Shown here: one piece after another, positions 1 to 8,160 of the stretch
How the letters are laid out: each line of letters begins with the position of its first letter
Numbering within the stretch: position 1 is the stretch's first letter
From: Veillonella sp. AM51-8BH
GTDB lineage: Bacteria > Bacillota > Negativicutes > Veillonellales > Veillonellaceae
Assembly: GCF_003463825.1 (NCBI RefSeq)
Contig: NZ_QSDY01000014.1
Coordinates: 1-35,343 of the forward strand
DNA length: 35,343 bases
Direction: 5' to 3'
Position numbers and translations under genes: made by a program
Notes under the pieces: model-generated
Told to the model about the DNA's origin: nothing
Databases searched by the model: none
Seen by the model: only the letters and a program-made list of their open reading frames with translations

Positions 1-11
1 ACGTGAAATCT

Positions 12-52
12 TAACGGTTCTACTTGACAATTCTATAGAACCGTTATATTAT
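12..52 (+). promoter_or_regulatory. his operon promoter with overlapping operator-like inverted repeat
   Basis: TTGACA at 24-29 is followed after 17 nt by TATTAT at 47-52, a good sigma-70-type promoter. Perfect 11-bp inverted arms (TAACGGTTCTA at 12-22, TAGAACCGTTA at 36-46) bracket the -35 box and fill the spacer, so a protein bound there would block polymerase. The right arm overlaps a 10-bp palindrome, TTCTATAGAA (31-40), that recurs at the amt promoter. The leader to the first gene is about 150 nt and can form a 9-bp hairpin (TCATATAAC at 135-143 with 157-165) without a T-tract. No T-box or attenuator-type terminator is visible. That this operator controls histidine synthesis is inference. 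Confidence 0.7.
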
Positions 53-211
53 AATTTCATACTTTAACAAAGTAAAGTGATAAAATAGAAAAGTATCGAT
101 ATAGGTAAAAATTTTCTCATAGTAAATAGAAGGTTCATATAACGCATTTAAAACTAGTTATATGATGCTTTCACAGGCATGAGAAATGAAATGATAGAAA
201 GGATGTTTACG

Positions 212-643
212 ATGGTACAGCAGCAATTACCTACGGGGTTCCGTGATGATATAGGGGCCGTAGCAGAGCGCAAGGATGATGTGAGCCAATATGTGCTCGG
301 TTTATGTCGTAGCCGCCAGTACACTAAGATCTCTACGCCTCTTGTAGAGTACAAGGATGTATTCAATGGCTATGCAATGGGTCGCGGTCAGCATATGTAC
401 GAGTTCATGGATAGCTCGGACGCGTCCGTCGTAATTCGTCCTGATTTGACCATGCCGATTGGGCGTTTCTTGGCCACCACGAATATTGAACTACCTCGTA
501 CGTTCTACTATTTAGGCGATGTGTTCATGAAAAATAAAAAGCACCGCGGTGATGTGAACCAAGTAACGCAAGGCGGCATCGAGATGGTAGGCTATGAAGC
601 ATTGAAGCCGAGCAAGAATGCTTTTCCATCATTAAAGAGGTAA
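212..643 (+). pseudogene. hisZ: HisZ N-terminal part of a frameshifted HisZ-HisG fusion
   Basis: HisZ is the catalytically inactive histidyl-tRNA-synthetase-like regulatory subunit that short-form HisG needs for ATP phosphoribosyltransferase activity, the first step of histidine synthesis. I chose ATG 212 because AAAGGA (198-203) sits at proper spacing; ATG 179 has no such site. The 143 residues carry class II synthetase-like motifs: RPDLTMPIGR (76-85) and FYYLGDVF followed by VTQGGIEMVG (98-127). After about codon 131 the frame is lost and translation stops at 641-643. Reading one base back at about 602-607 restores the expected sequence (EAEQECFSIIKEV), which runs without interruption into the next frame. 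The gene is therefore one reading frame (212-1812) broken by a single missing base. A sequencing error cannot be excluded. Confidence 0.85.
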
Positions 644-669
644 ACGAAACGCAGCTTGGTAATAACTTA

Positions 670-1812
670 TTGCTTGAGATTGGGGACGCTCGTTTCTCTC
701 GTGCTATCACCGATGCGCTAGGCCTTAGTGATGAGGAAAGAACAGAGCTATTAGATGCTTTGTTTACTAAATATTTACCACGCTATAACGAGTTGATTTC
801 CGATTTTAAAAATAGTGCATTATATCCATTCTTAACTGTATGGCCTCGCTTGTTTGGTACGGTCCGAGATATTAAGGATGAGCTCAACCAAATCATCTTA
901 CCTGCAGCGGCGCAACGCATTTTAGACAATCTCGTCGATATGGCTAACCAAGTGGCTCAAACAGGCCAACAGGTTCGCATCGACGTGTCTACAGAGCCGC
1001 TTCAATCTTATTACACAGGCCTCACCTTTAGAGGCTACGTGGATGGCGTATCTCAATACATCGTCAGCGGCGGCCGCTATGATGGCTTGCTCTCTAGCTT
1101 TGATGGTACGCCGATGCCTGCGGTGGGAATGGCTTTTAATATTGATGTGTTGACAGATGTTACCTTGAATGGTGAAAGCAACAATCAAGATAATGGCAAA
1201 TTGCGTATCGCCCTTACTAAGGGGCGCGTAGAGAAGGATTTCATTCCTCTCTTGGAATCCTGTGGTATCGATTGTGAGCCGTTACGCAACAAGGCGCGTA
1301 AGCTCATCATTCCATTAGGTGATGCCATTGAGGTAATACTCGCTAAAGGCCCTGATGTAACAACATATTTAAAAAACGGTGTAGTAGACCTCGGTATTGT
1401 TGGTAGTGATGTACTAGATGAACAAGATGATACGAGCTATGAAATGCTTGATCTACAAACGGGCAAATGCCAATTTATCTTGGCTTCTCTAGCCGGCTAT
1501 GATCCTAAAGAAGGGCGCCGTCAACGAATTGGTACGAAATATCCGACCATTACGAAACAGTACTTTGGGGCGCAAGATGTGGAAATCATTAAAATTGAAG
1601 GCTCTGTTGAGCTAGCACCTCTAGTAGGGCTAGCTGATGCCATCGTAGATATTACAGAAACGGGCACAACATTGCGTGAAAACAACTTAGAAATCTTTGA
1701 CTGGTTACAAAAGATTTCTACTCGCTTAGTAGCTAATCCATTAGCGTTGAAACAAAAGCGTAATACCATTTTTAAACTTATAGACCAGCTTTCAGAAGCC
1801 ATTAATAAATAA
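670..1812 (+). CDS. hisG: HisZ C-terminal half fused to short-form HisG (ATP phosphoribosyltransferase)
   Basis: This frame (open from 598; the 670 TTG has no ribosome binding site) continues HisZ and then HisG. Residues 1-165 are the HisZ remainder, with the class II motif 3 SGGRYDGLL (133-141) and PAVGMAFNIDV (150-160). A short polar linker (about 166-176) follows. Residues 177-380 are a complete short HisG lacking the C-terminal regulatory domain: LRIALTKGR at its start, and the family signature from EGSVELAP (310) to DITETGTTL (327-335). HisG condenses ATP with PRPP. Short HisG normally occurs with a separate HisZ; here both are one chain. No start codon with a ribosome binding site is visible at the HisG boundary, so HisG probably depends on translation entering from HisZ and would be lost if the upstream frameshift is real. 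Confidence 0.88.
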   Translation: MLEIGDARFSRAITDALGLSDEERTELLDALFTKYLPRYNELISDFKNSALYPFLTVWPRLFGTVRDIKDELNQIILPAAAQRILDNLVDMANQVAQTGQQVRIDVSTEPLQSYYTGLTFRGYVDGVSQYIVSGGRYDGLLSSFDGTPMPAVGMAFNIDVLTDVTLNGESNNQDNGKLRIALTKGRVEKDFIPLLESCGIDCEPLRNKARKLIIPLGDAIEVILAKGPDVTTYLKNGVVDLGIVGSDVLDEQDDTSYEMLDLQTGKCQFILASLAGYDPKEGRRQRIGTKYPTITKQYFGAQDVEIIKIEGSVELAPLVGLADAIVDITETGTTLRENNLEIFDWLQKISTRLVANPLALKQKRNTIFKLIDQLSEAINK

Positions 1813-1859
1813 GAGATAGAACTAATAGTGCGAATAGCATATAGGAAGAAGGATAAGAC

Positions 1860-3137
1860 ATGAAAATTTATAAGGAATCATTAGATACGATGCTCAGTAT
1901 CGTACGAGATTATACACAACAAACTACAGATATGGAAATTGAACGCCGCGTGTACGATATCATTGCTGACGTTCGCACCAATGGTGATGCGGCCTTAAAG
2001 GCCTATTCTGAAAAATTCGACGGTGTGTTTATCGAAGACTTCAAGGTGCCTCAAGAGGAAATCGACGCTGCTTATGAGTCCTTATCTGATGATTTAAAGG
2101 CCGCATTATTAAAGGCAAAGGCTAATATTACTGAGTTCCACAGCCGTGAAATTGAGCAAGGCTTTGTAGACATGGATACACCGGGCATCATCCGTGGTCA
2201 AAAGGTGATCCCATTGGCTCGTGTTGGCCTTTACGTTCCTGGCGGTACTGCAGCATATCCTTCCACCATCATTATGACTGCGTTACCAGCTAAAATTGCA
2301 GGCGTCAAAGAAATCGTCATGGTTACACCTCCCCAAAAGGACGGCATCAATCCTGCTGTATTAGGTGCAGCAAAGCTTGCTGGTGTTGATGCAGTATACC
2401 AAGTTGGTGGTGCTCAAGGCGTGGCGGCATTGGCTTATGGTACGGAAACGATTCCAAAGGTTGATAAAATCGTAGGCCCTGGTAATATTTACGTGGCCAC
2501 TGCAAAACGCCAAGTATTTGGTCAAGTTGACATCGACATGATTGCAGGCCCTAGCGAAATCGGTGTTATTGCTGACGACAGTGCTAATCCAGTTCATCTC
2601 GCCGCAGACCTCTTGTCCCAAGCGGAACATGATCCTCGGGCGCGCGCTATTATGGTTACTACTAGTGAAAGCCTAGCAAATGCTGTATCCGATGAGGTAG
2701 AACGTCAACTTAAATTGTTACCTCGTGAAAGCATCGCTCGTCCAGCTATTGAAAATAATAGTTATATTGCTGTTATGGATAGCGTTGAAGACATGTTTAC
2801 GGTAATGAACGAAGTGGCGCCAGAGCATTTAGAAATCCAATTGCCAGATCCAATGAGTTATATGAGCCTCGTTCAAAATGCAGGCTCCGTATTCCTCGGT
2901 GCTTATGCATCTGAACCATTGGGTGATTACGTAGGCGGTACAAATCACGTGTTGCCTACAAGTGGTACAGCACGCTTCTCCTCTCCACTTGGTGTATATG
3001 ATTTCGTGAAACGTACATCCTTTACACAATTTACAAAAGAACGATTAGAAGAAGTGGCAAAACACATTACTGCATTAGCTCGTACAGAAGGCCTTGAAGC
3101 ACATGCTCGCGCCATCGAAGTACGCTTTGAAAAATAG
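1860..3137 (+). CDS. hisD: Histidinol dehydrogenase
   Basis: This cytoplasmic zinc enzyme performs the last two steps of the pathway, oxidising L-histidinol to L-histidine with two NAD+. The 425-residue length is normal for the family. Recognisable blocks include PLARVGLYVPGGTAAYPST (about 118-136), VGPGNIYVATAKRQVFG (205-221), IAGPSEIGVIAD (228-239), and the metal ligands Q254 and H257 in LLSQAEHDP. LGDYVGGTNHVLPTSG and the C-terminal EAHARA histidine (about 415) supply the other ligands. GGAAGAAGGA lies just upstream of the ATG. It follows the hisZG gene by 47 nt and is presumably co-transcribed. No defects are seen. Confidence 0.97.
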   Translation: MKIYKESLDTMLSIVRDYTQQTTDMEIERRVYDIIADVRTNGDAALKAYSEKFDGVFIEDFKVPQEEIDAAYESLSDDLKAALLKAKANITEFHSREIEQGFVDMDTPGIIRGQKVIPLARVGLYVPGGTAAYPSTIIMTALPAKIAGVKEIVMVTPPQKDGINPAVLGAAKLAGVDAVYQVGGAQGVAALAYGTETIPKVDKIVGPGNIYVATAKRQVFGQVDIDMIAGPSEIGVIADDSANPVHLAADLLSQAEHDPRARAIMVTTSESLANAVSDEVERQLKLLPRESIARPAIENNSYIAVMDSVEDMFTVMNEVAPEHLEIQLPDPMSYMSLVQNAGSVFLGAYASEPLGDYVGGTNHVLPTSGTARFSSPLGVYDFVKRTSFTQFTKERLEEVAKHITALARTEGLEAHARAIEVRFEK

Positions 3138-3258
3138 TGTATATAAATAGATTAGATCATATATTTGAAGTCTAGATTTAAATATTGATTTAAACATAGA
3201 TTGAAATAGTAATTAGAAATATAGATTGTAACAATAGATTTGGAGTACAGAGGTCGTT
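3138..3258 (+). repeat. Degenerate ~12-bp repeats in the hisD-hisB gap
   Basis: The 121-nt A/T-rich gap carries TAGATT at 3148, 3173, 3197, 3222 and 3235 and TTGATT at 3185. The spacings are 25, 12, 12, 25 and 13 nt, close to multiples of 12-12.5 nt. This looks like an old degenerate tandem array with some units decayed. No ORF, promoter or terminator is evident in it apart from the hisB ribosome binding site (AGAGG, 3249-3253). Confidence 0.5.
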
Positions 3259-3849
3259 ATGATACGCACAGGTATGGTGCAACGCACCACGCAAGAAACA
3301 GATATTACAGTAGAACTTACCCTTGATGGGGCGCAAACGAGCTCCATCTCCACGGGGATTGGCTTTTTTGACCACATGTTGACGCTGCTCGCGAAACACG
3401 GCCGTTTTGGCCTTGTAGTTGAGGCAAAGGGTGATACATACGTAGATGCTCACCACACCGTTGAGGACATTGGATTGGCGTTAGGTCAAGCCTTGGTGAA
3501 AGCCCTTGGCGATAAGGCAGGCATCGAGCGTTACGGCGATGCGTGGGTTCCTATGGATGAAGCACTAACACAAGTTGTAATCGACTTGAGCGGCCGTCCA
3601 TACATTGTATTCCAAGGCGAATGGAGTACTCCAGTTCTTGGGGGCAATTTTGAAACAGAGTTAGTGGAGGATTTCTTCCAAGCACTAGCCATGAGCGGCG
3701 CTATGAATTTACATGTTCGCAATTTATATGGTCGCAACACGCACCACATTATTGAAAGCATGTTTAAGGCTACAGGCCGCGCATTGCGCAAGGCCGTTAC
3801 TATTAACCCAGATATTCAAGGGGTAAACTCCACAAAGGGTGTTATTTAA
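3259..3849 (+). CDS. hisB: Imidazoleglycerol-phosphate dehydratase (monofunctional HisB)
   Basis: HisB converts imidazole glycerol phosphate to imidazole acetol phosphate. The 196 residues match the stand-alone IGPD enzyme. The N-terminal histidinol-phosphatase domain of the enterobacterial bifunctional HisB is absent. The metal-binding repeats are present: [14 protein letters not shown] (about 35-48), [15 protein letters not shown] (about 64-78) and [18 protein letters not shown] (about 160-177). The start at 3259 has AGAGG five bases upstream. The phosphatase step must come from a gene outside this cluster. Confidence 0.97.
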   Translation: MIRTGMVQRTTQETDITVELTLDGAQTSSISTGIGFFDHMLTLLAKHGRFGLVVEAKGDTYVDAHHTVEDIGLALGQALVKALGDKAGIERYGDAWVPMDEALTQVVIDLSGRPYIVFQGEWSTPVLGGNFETELVEDFFQALAMSGAMNLHVRNLYGRNTHHIIESMFKATGRALRKAVTINPDIQGVNSTKGVI

Positions 3850-3875
3850 TACAGTCATTTAATAAAGGAGAACCT

Positions 3876-4598
3876 ATGATTTTTCCAGCTATAGATTTAC
3901 AAGATGGTCGCAGCGTTCGCCTCTATAAAGGTGACTTCGCGCAGGAAACGGTTATCAATCCAGATCCAGTGGACCAAGCAAAACAATATGAAGATGCCAA
4001 GGTAGGCGCACTCCACCTCGTCGATTTAGATGGTGCTAAGGCGGGCAAGCCTGTTAACGTAGACATTGTAAAAGCAGTGCGTCTGGCTTTCACAGGCATC
4101 CTTGAAATCGGCGGTGGTATCCGCGATAAAGCGGCCGTTGACCTTTATTTAGATTTAGGCATAGACCGCATTATCCTAGGCTCTGTGGCCCTCAAAAATC
4201 CTGAACTTACGAAACAGGTTATCGCTGAATATGGTGCAGAGCATATCGTTATCGGTGTAGACGGTAAAAATGGAAAGGTCGCGGCTGAAGGTTGGCTCGA
4301 TCAATCCGATGTGCCTATGACCGATTTAATCGGCGCCATGATTGAAGGCGGGGCAAAGTACTTTATCGTTACTGATGTGGACCGGGACGGTACCATGCAG
4401 GGGGCTAACGAAGACTTGCTCGGCAATTTGCAAAAAACATTCCCTACAGCTCGTATCGTTGCCTCTGGTGGTGTTCGTAATTTAGAAGATATTAAATCAC
4501 TTGAAGCAAAAGGCGTCATGGATAGTATCGTCGGTAAAGCGCTATATGAAGGAACGATTACATTAGAAGAAATCGCTGAGTATAACCAGCAAAACTAA
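3876..4598 (+). CDS. hisA: ProFAR isomerase HisA
   Basis: HisA is a (beta/alpha)8-barrel isomerase that converts ProFAR to PRFAR. The 240-residue protein begins FPAIDLQDGRSVRL with the catalytic aspartate at residue 7. It has phosphate-binding GGGIR near residue 80 and the second catalytic aspartate in VTDVDRDGTMQGAN (about 165-178). AAAGGAG lies upstream at good spacing. It follows hisB by 26 nt, so the two are translated from one message. The 137-nt gap after it holds only a weak hairpin (AGTTATAAG at 4636-4644 with 4672-4680) and no terminator T-tract. Confidence 0.97.
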   Translation: MIFPAIDLQDGRSVRLYKGDFAQETVINPDPVDQAKQYEDAKVGALHLVDLDGAKAGKPVNVDIVKAVRLAFTGILEIGGGIRDKAAVDLYLDLGIDRIILGSVALKNPELTKQVIAEYGAEHIVIGVDGKNGKVAAEGWLDQSDVPMTDLIGAMIEGGAKYFIVTDVDRDGTMQGANEDLLGNLQKTFPTARIVASGGVRNLEDIKSLEAKGVMDSIVGKALYEGTITLEEIAEYNQQN

Positions 4599-4735
4599 TA
4601 GAATTGACCATGTAGTATACGCTCTTAGTTTAATGAGTTATAAGGTATATCTAATATCTAATATTTTTTAGCTTATAACTTATGTAGGGGCATAACAGAT
4701 AATATATTGGGTAGTACTCAATGGAGAGGAGCATT

Positions 4736-5494
4736 ATGTTAGCGAAACGGATCATTCCGTGCCTAGATGTGGATGATGGGCGCGTAAAAAAAGGGGTTAA
4801 CTTTGTTAATCTCGTAGATGTTGGCAGTCCCGTAGATATTGCAGCATCCTATGAGCAACAACAAGCAGACGAGCTTGTCTTTCTAGATATTACGGCCACT
4901 GTTGATGCACGGACCACCATGCGCGATGTGGTGCAAGAGATTTCATCCCAAGTATTTATGCCTCTCACCGTTGGTGGCGGCATTAAGAGTATCGATGATA
5001 TGACGGCTTTATTGAAAGCTGGTGCTGACAAGGTGTCCTTGAACTCTGCAGCCCTTGCTAAACCTGAACTCATCACAGAAGGGGCTCAAAAGTTTGGCAA
5101 TCAATGCATGGTAGTAGCTATCGATGTGAAAACTGATGAAGAAACGGGCGAATGGTATGCCTATACTCACGGCGGTCGTAACCGTACCGAATGGAAGGCT
5201 CTTGATTGGGCTAAGGAGGTTGTATCTCGTGGGGCCGGGGAATTGCTCGTAACGAGCATGGACAAGGACGGCACAAAATCTGGTTTTGATATTGAACTAT
5301 ATAAGGCCATTGAAGCCGGTGTAGATGTACCTATTATCGCATCTGGAGGTGCAGGTACTGTACAAGATTTTATAGACCTCTTTGCAGAAACAGGTGTGAC
5401 AGGTGCCTTAGCGGCATCGATCTTCCACTTTGGGGAGATTAAAATTCCAGAACTCAAAGATGAATTACGAGCTCACGGCATTACTGTACGATAG
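4736..5494 (+). CDS. hisF: Imidazole glycerol phosphate synthase cyclase subunit HisF
   Basis: HisF is the cyclase half of IGP synthase. With ammonia delivered by HisH it converts PRFAR to imidazole glycerol phosphate and AICAR. I chose ATG 4736 because GGAGAGGA (4723-4730) lies directly upstream; the in-frame ATG at 4721 would place that site inside the gene. The 252 residues begin [19 protein letters not shown] with catalytic D11. The second catalytic aspartate is in VVAIDVK (about 130), and phosphate loops are seen at VGGGIKS and ASGGAG. HisH is five genes downstream rather than adjacent, while a broken second hisF sits next to hisH. This copy is intact and is therefore the working HisF. 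Confidence 0.97.
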   Translation: MLAKRIIPCLDVDDGRVKKGVNFVNLVDVGSPVDIAASYEQQQADELVFLDITATVDARTTMRDVVQEISSQVFMPLTVGGGIKSIDDMTALLKAGADKVSLNSAALAKPELITEGAQKFGNQCMVVAIDVKTDEETGEWYAYTHGGRNRTEWKALDWAKEVVSRGAGELLVTSMDKDGTKSGFDIELYKAIEAGVDVPIIASGGAGTVQDFIDLFAETGVTGALAASIFHFGEIKIPELKDELRAHGITVR

Positions 5495-5630
5495 AAAGTA
5501 GCTTTCATACATACGTTTTTAAATAATTACAGTATTTAAAGATACTTGAAGGCAGTACATAAAAGGCTATGGTAACGATACTAATAAAACACTGAGTTTT
5601 AAAACGATTATTTTCATAAAGGATTAATAT

Positions 5631-5945
5631 ATGAAACCTGATTTTGAAAAGGGAAATGGCTTATTGCCAACGGTTGTGCAAGATTCAGCGACTAAGGATG
5701 TCCTCATGGTGGCGTGGATGAACGAAGAAAGCTTTCACAAAACACTAGAGACAAAGGAAACGTGGTTTTGGTCTCGTTCTCGTCAGGAGCTATGGCACAA
5801 GGGCGGTACGAGCGGCAATGTGCAACATGTAGTGAGTATGGCCCTCGATTGCGATGGCGATACCTTGCTCATTCAAGTGAAACCGGAAGGCCCTGCATGT
5901 CATACGGGGCGTACAAGCTGTTTCTTTAATGATGTAGAAGCTTAG
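5631..5945 (+). CDS. hisI: Phosphoribosyl-AMP cyclohydrolase HisI
   Basis: HisI opens the adenine ring of phosphoribosyl-AMP, the third step of histidine synthesis. At 104 residues it is the stand-alone cyclohydrolase, not the HisI-HisE fusion. Family motifs are [20 protein letters not shown] (about 29-48), [14 protein letters not shown], the metal site [10 protein letters not shown] (about 78-87), and the zinc cysteines in [12 protein letters not shown]. An AAAGGA site precedes the start. The 136-nt gap from hisF and the 95-nt gap to hisE are longer than usual within an operon; neither shows a terminator. Confidence 0.97.
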   Translation: MKPDFEKGNGLLPTVVQDSATKDVLMVAWMNEESFHKTLETKETWFWSRSRQELWHKGGTSGNVQHVVSMALDCDGDTLLIQVKPEGPACHTGRTSCFFNDVEA

Positions 5946-6040
5946 TGCTTAATAAGAAACGCATAATGGTAATCAATAGGTTAACCACAATAGATTAGAC
6001 AAAAGCGTATGTATATATTAGAGACATAACGGAGTTAGAC

Positions 6041-6367
6041 ATGGCACAGCAAACATTGAACGAATTATACGAAATTATTAAGAACCGCAAGGCACAGCCA
6101 AAGGAAGGTTCTTATACGAATTACTTATTTGATAAAGGGCTCGATAAAATCTTGAAAAAGGTAGGCGAAGAGGCTACTGAAGTTGTTATCGCTGCAAAGA
6201 ACGAGGATCCTCAAGAATTGATATACGAAACGGCTGATGTATTGTATCACTTGCTCGTATTATTGGCAGAGAAAAACATCCCTTACGAAGCCATCGAGGC
6301 AGAGCTTGCTAGTCGTGAAGGCGTAGTAAGTAAGACTACAGATCGCCCAGAAATTACAAATTTATAA
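6041..6367 (+). CDS. hisE: Phosphoribosyl-ATP pyrophosphatase HisE
   Basis: HisE hydrolyses phosphoribosyl-ATP to phosphoribosyl-AMP and pyrophosphate, the second step of the pathway. The 108-residue all-helical MazG-like protein shows the family pattern SYTNYLFDKGLDKILKKVGE (about 24-43), then EATEVVIAAKN and ETADVLYHLLVLL (about 65-77), which supply the metal-binding acidic residues. GGAG lies upstream of ATG 6041. It is separate from hisI, lying directly after it and before hisC. Confidence 0.96.
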   Translation: MAQQTLNELYEIIKNRKAQPKEGSYTNYLFDKGLDKILKKVGEEATEVVIAAKNEDPQELIYETADVLYHLLVLLAEKNIPYEAIEAELASREGVVSKTTDRPEITNL

Positions 6368-6403
6368 TATACATTTTAAGAAACTACTTAGAAAGGATAG
6401 CTT

Positions 6404-7480
6404 ATGAAAGAGATAATTCGCACATTGAAACCTTATATACCTGAGGAACCGGCTGCAGCGGTAAAGGAACGCCTCGGTGTGGACCGCTTGGTGCGTTTGT
6501 CTGCCAACGAAAACCCATATGGGACTTCTCTGTTGGTGCGTGAAGCTATCCTTAGCTATGTAACGCATAATGATGCTAACTATTATCCTGATGGTAATGC
6601 TACCGATTTGCGCCTAAAACTAGCAGAGTATTGGATGGTACAACCAGAACAGCTCGTTATTGGTGTAGGCCTCGATGAGGTCATTGCTATGGTTAATAAA
6701 ACATTGATCAGCGCCGGCGACTCCATCGTGGTCAGCGTACCTGCTTTCTCAGAATATGCATTAAATGGTCTTGTGGAAGGTGCTGAAATTCGCGAGGTTG
6801 AGGCCGATTTTGAAACAGGTCATTATGATTTCTCTGCCCTTGTGAAAGCAGTGGATGAAACAACACGCCTCGTGTGGATTTGTAATCCTAACAATCCAAC
6901 AGGAACCTATGAGTCTGTTGAAGATATTCGTAAATTCATAGCAGCTATACCTAAGGAAACATTGGTCATCATCGATGAGGCATATATTGATTTTGTTACC
7001 GCTGTAGCAGTTCCTACAGCACGAGCGCTTTTAGATGAGTTCCCTAATGTAGCTATCATGCGTACCTTCTCCAAGGCATATGGCCTTGCTAATTATCGTG
7101 TAGGCTATATGATGACACCTGTAGAGTTGGCTAATTACATGCAAACGATCCGCTTGCCGTATAATCTCAATACCTTGTCCCAAGTGGCCGCAGAAGCTGC
7201 TTTTGAGGATCAAGCATTCCTAAGAAGAACAGTTTCTCAAAATGCAGAGGAACGGGCAAAATGGGAGAGCTTATTTGATGAATTAAACATTCACTACTAT
7301 AAGAGTGAAGCGAACTTTATTTTCTTTACTGTACCTGATGCGGAAGGCTTAGCTGATGCTTGGCTAAAAGAAGGATATCAAGTGCGCCGGGGACAACGGG
7401 ATGGTTGGTTAAGACTTACCATTCCAATGGCTCAAGATGGAGCTGTTATGCGCGGCATATTAAAAGAATTCATGAATTAG
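6404..7480 (+). CDS. hisC: Histidinol-phosphate aminotransferase
   Basis: HisC is a PLP-dependent fold-type I aminotransferase that makes L-histidinol phosphate from imidazole acetol phosphate and glutamate. The 358 residues contain LSANENPYGTS (substrate binding, about 33-43), CNPNNPTGTYES (about 159-170), the DEAYIDF aspartate, and the PLP lysine in RTFSKAYGLANYRVGY (about 219-234). AGAAAGGA lies upstream of the start. It follows hisE by 36 nt. The length is typical and no defect is seen. Confidence 0.96.
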   Translation: MKEIIRTLKPYIPEEPAAAVKERLGVDRLVRLSANENPYGTSLLVREAILSYVTHNDANYYPDGNATDLRLKLAEYWMVQPEQLVIGVGLDEVIAMVNKTLISAGDSIVVSVPAFSEYALNGLVEGAEIREVEADFETGHYDFSALVKAVDETTRLVWICNPNNPTGTYESVEDIRKFIAAIPKETLVIIDEAYIDFVTAVAVPTARALLDEFPNVAIMRTFSKAYGLANYRVGYMMTPVELANYMQTIRLPYNLNTLSQVAAEAAFEDQAFLRRTVSQNAEERAKWESLFDELNIHYYKSEANFIFFTVPDAEGLADAWLKEGYQVRRGQRDGWLRLTIPMAQDGAVMRGILKEFMN

Positions 7481-7533
7481 TCTATATAGGATACATCAGA
7501 TATACTAATTAAGGCTGTTGAAAGGAGCATATT

Positions 7534-8160
7534 ATGATTGCCATTATAGATTATGATGCGGGCAATACCTTTAATGTCCAGAAAGCGTTGGCCTATATCG
7601 GACTTGATGCAGTGCTAACAGCAGATCCGAATGTTATATTAAATGCTGATGGTGTTCTCTTACCCGGTGTAGGTGCCTATGCATCGGCTGTAGCCGTTCT
7701 CAAGGAACGAGGCCTCGTCGATGTCATTCAGGAAGTGGTAAAACGAGAAATACCGCTATTAGGTATTTGCTTGGGTATGCAACTCCTATTTGAAGAGTCT
7801 GAAGAATATGGACCTACTCCAGGTTTAGGACTCATCCCAGGCAAGGTAAAAGAAATTCCTCGCGACCTTGGACTCAGTGTGCCTCACATGGGTTGGAACA
7901 AAAATACAGTACACCAGCCAGATAGTGCTTTCAGCAATGTAGACGATCAATATACCTATTTCGTTCATTCCTATTATGTAGATACTGACCCTGAGTTTAT
8001 TACATCTACTGCTAACTATGGTATCGATGTACCAGGTGTTGTTGAGCGCGGTAGAGTATATGGGATGCAATTCCATCCTGAAAAAAGTGGTGTGGTAGGT
8101 CTAAATCTATTGCGTGCATTTGGCAATATTACGGAAGCCTATGGAGCGGCGAAAAAATAG
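7534..8160 (+). CDS. hisH: Imidazole glycerol phosphate synthase glutaminase subunit HisH
   Basis: HisH is the class I glutamine amidotransferase half of IGP synthase and feeds ammonia to HisF. The 208 residues show LLPGVGAYASAV (42-53), the nucleophile C79 in LLGICLGMQLLFEESEE, and the catalytic His-Glu pair in GMQFHPEKSG near residue 187. GAAAGGAG lies upstream. Its normal partner gene hisF lies 2 kb upstream, and the sequence directly after its stop is a decayed hisF. This suggests an ancestral hisH-hisF pair whose hisF was replaced. Confidence 0.96.
   Translation: MIAIIDYDAGNTFNVQKALAYIGLDAVLTADPNVILNADGVLLPGVGAYASAVAVLKERGLVDVIQEVVKREIPLLGICLGMQLLFEESEEYGPTPGLGLIPGKVKEIPRDLGLSVPHMGWNKNTVHQPDSAFSNVDDQYTYFVHSYYVDTDPEFITSTANYGIDVPGVVERGRVYGMQFHPEKSGVVGLNLLRAFGNITEAYGAAKK

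Noticed and set aside
4636..4680. AGTTATAAG/CTTATAACT hairpin between hisA and hisF as a terminator
   Set aside because: Weak A/T stem with a 27-nt loop and no T-tract after it; termination inside the operon is unlikely.
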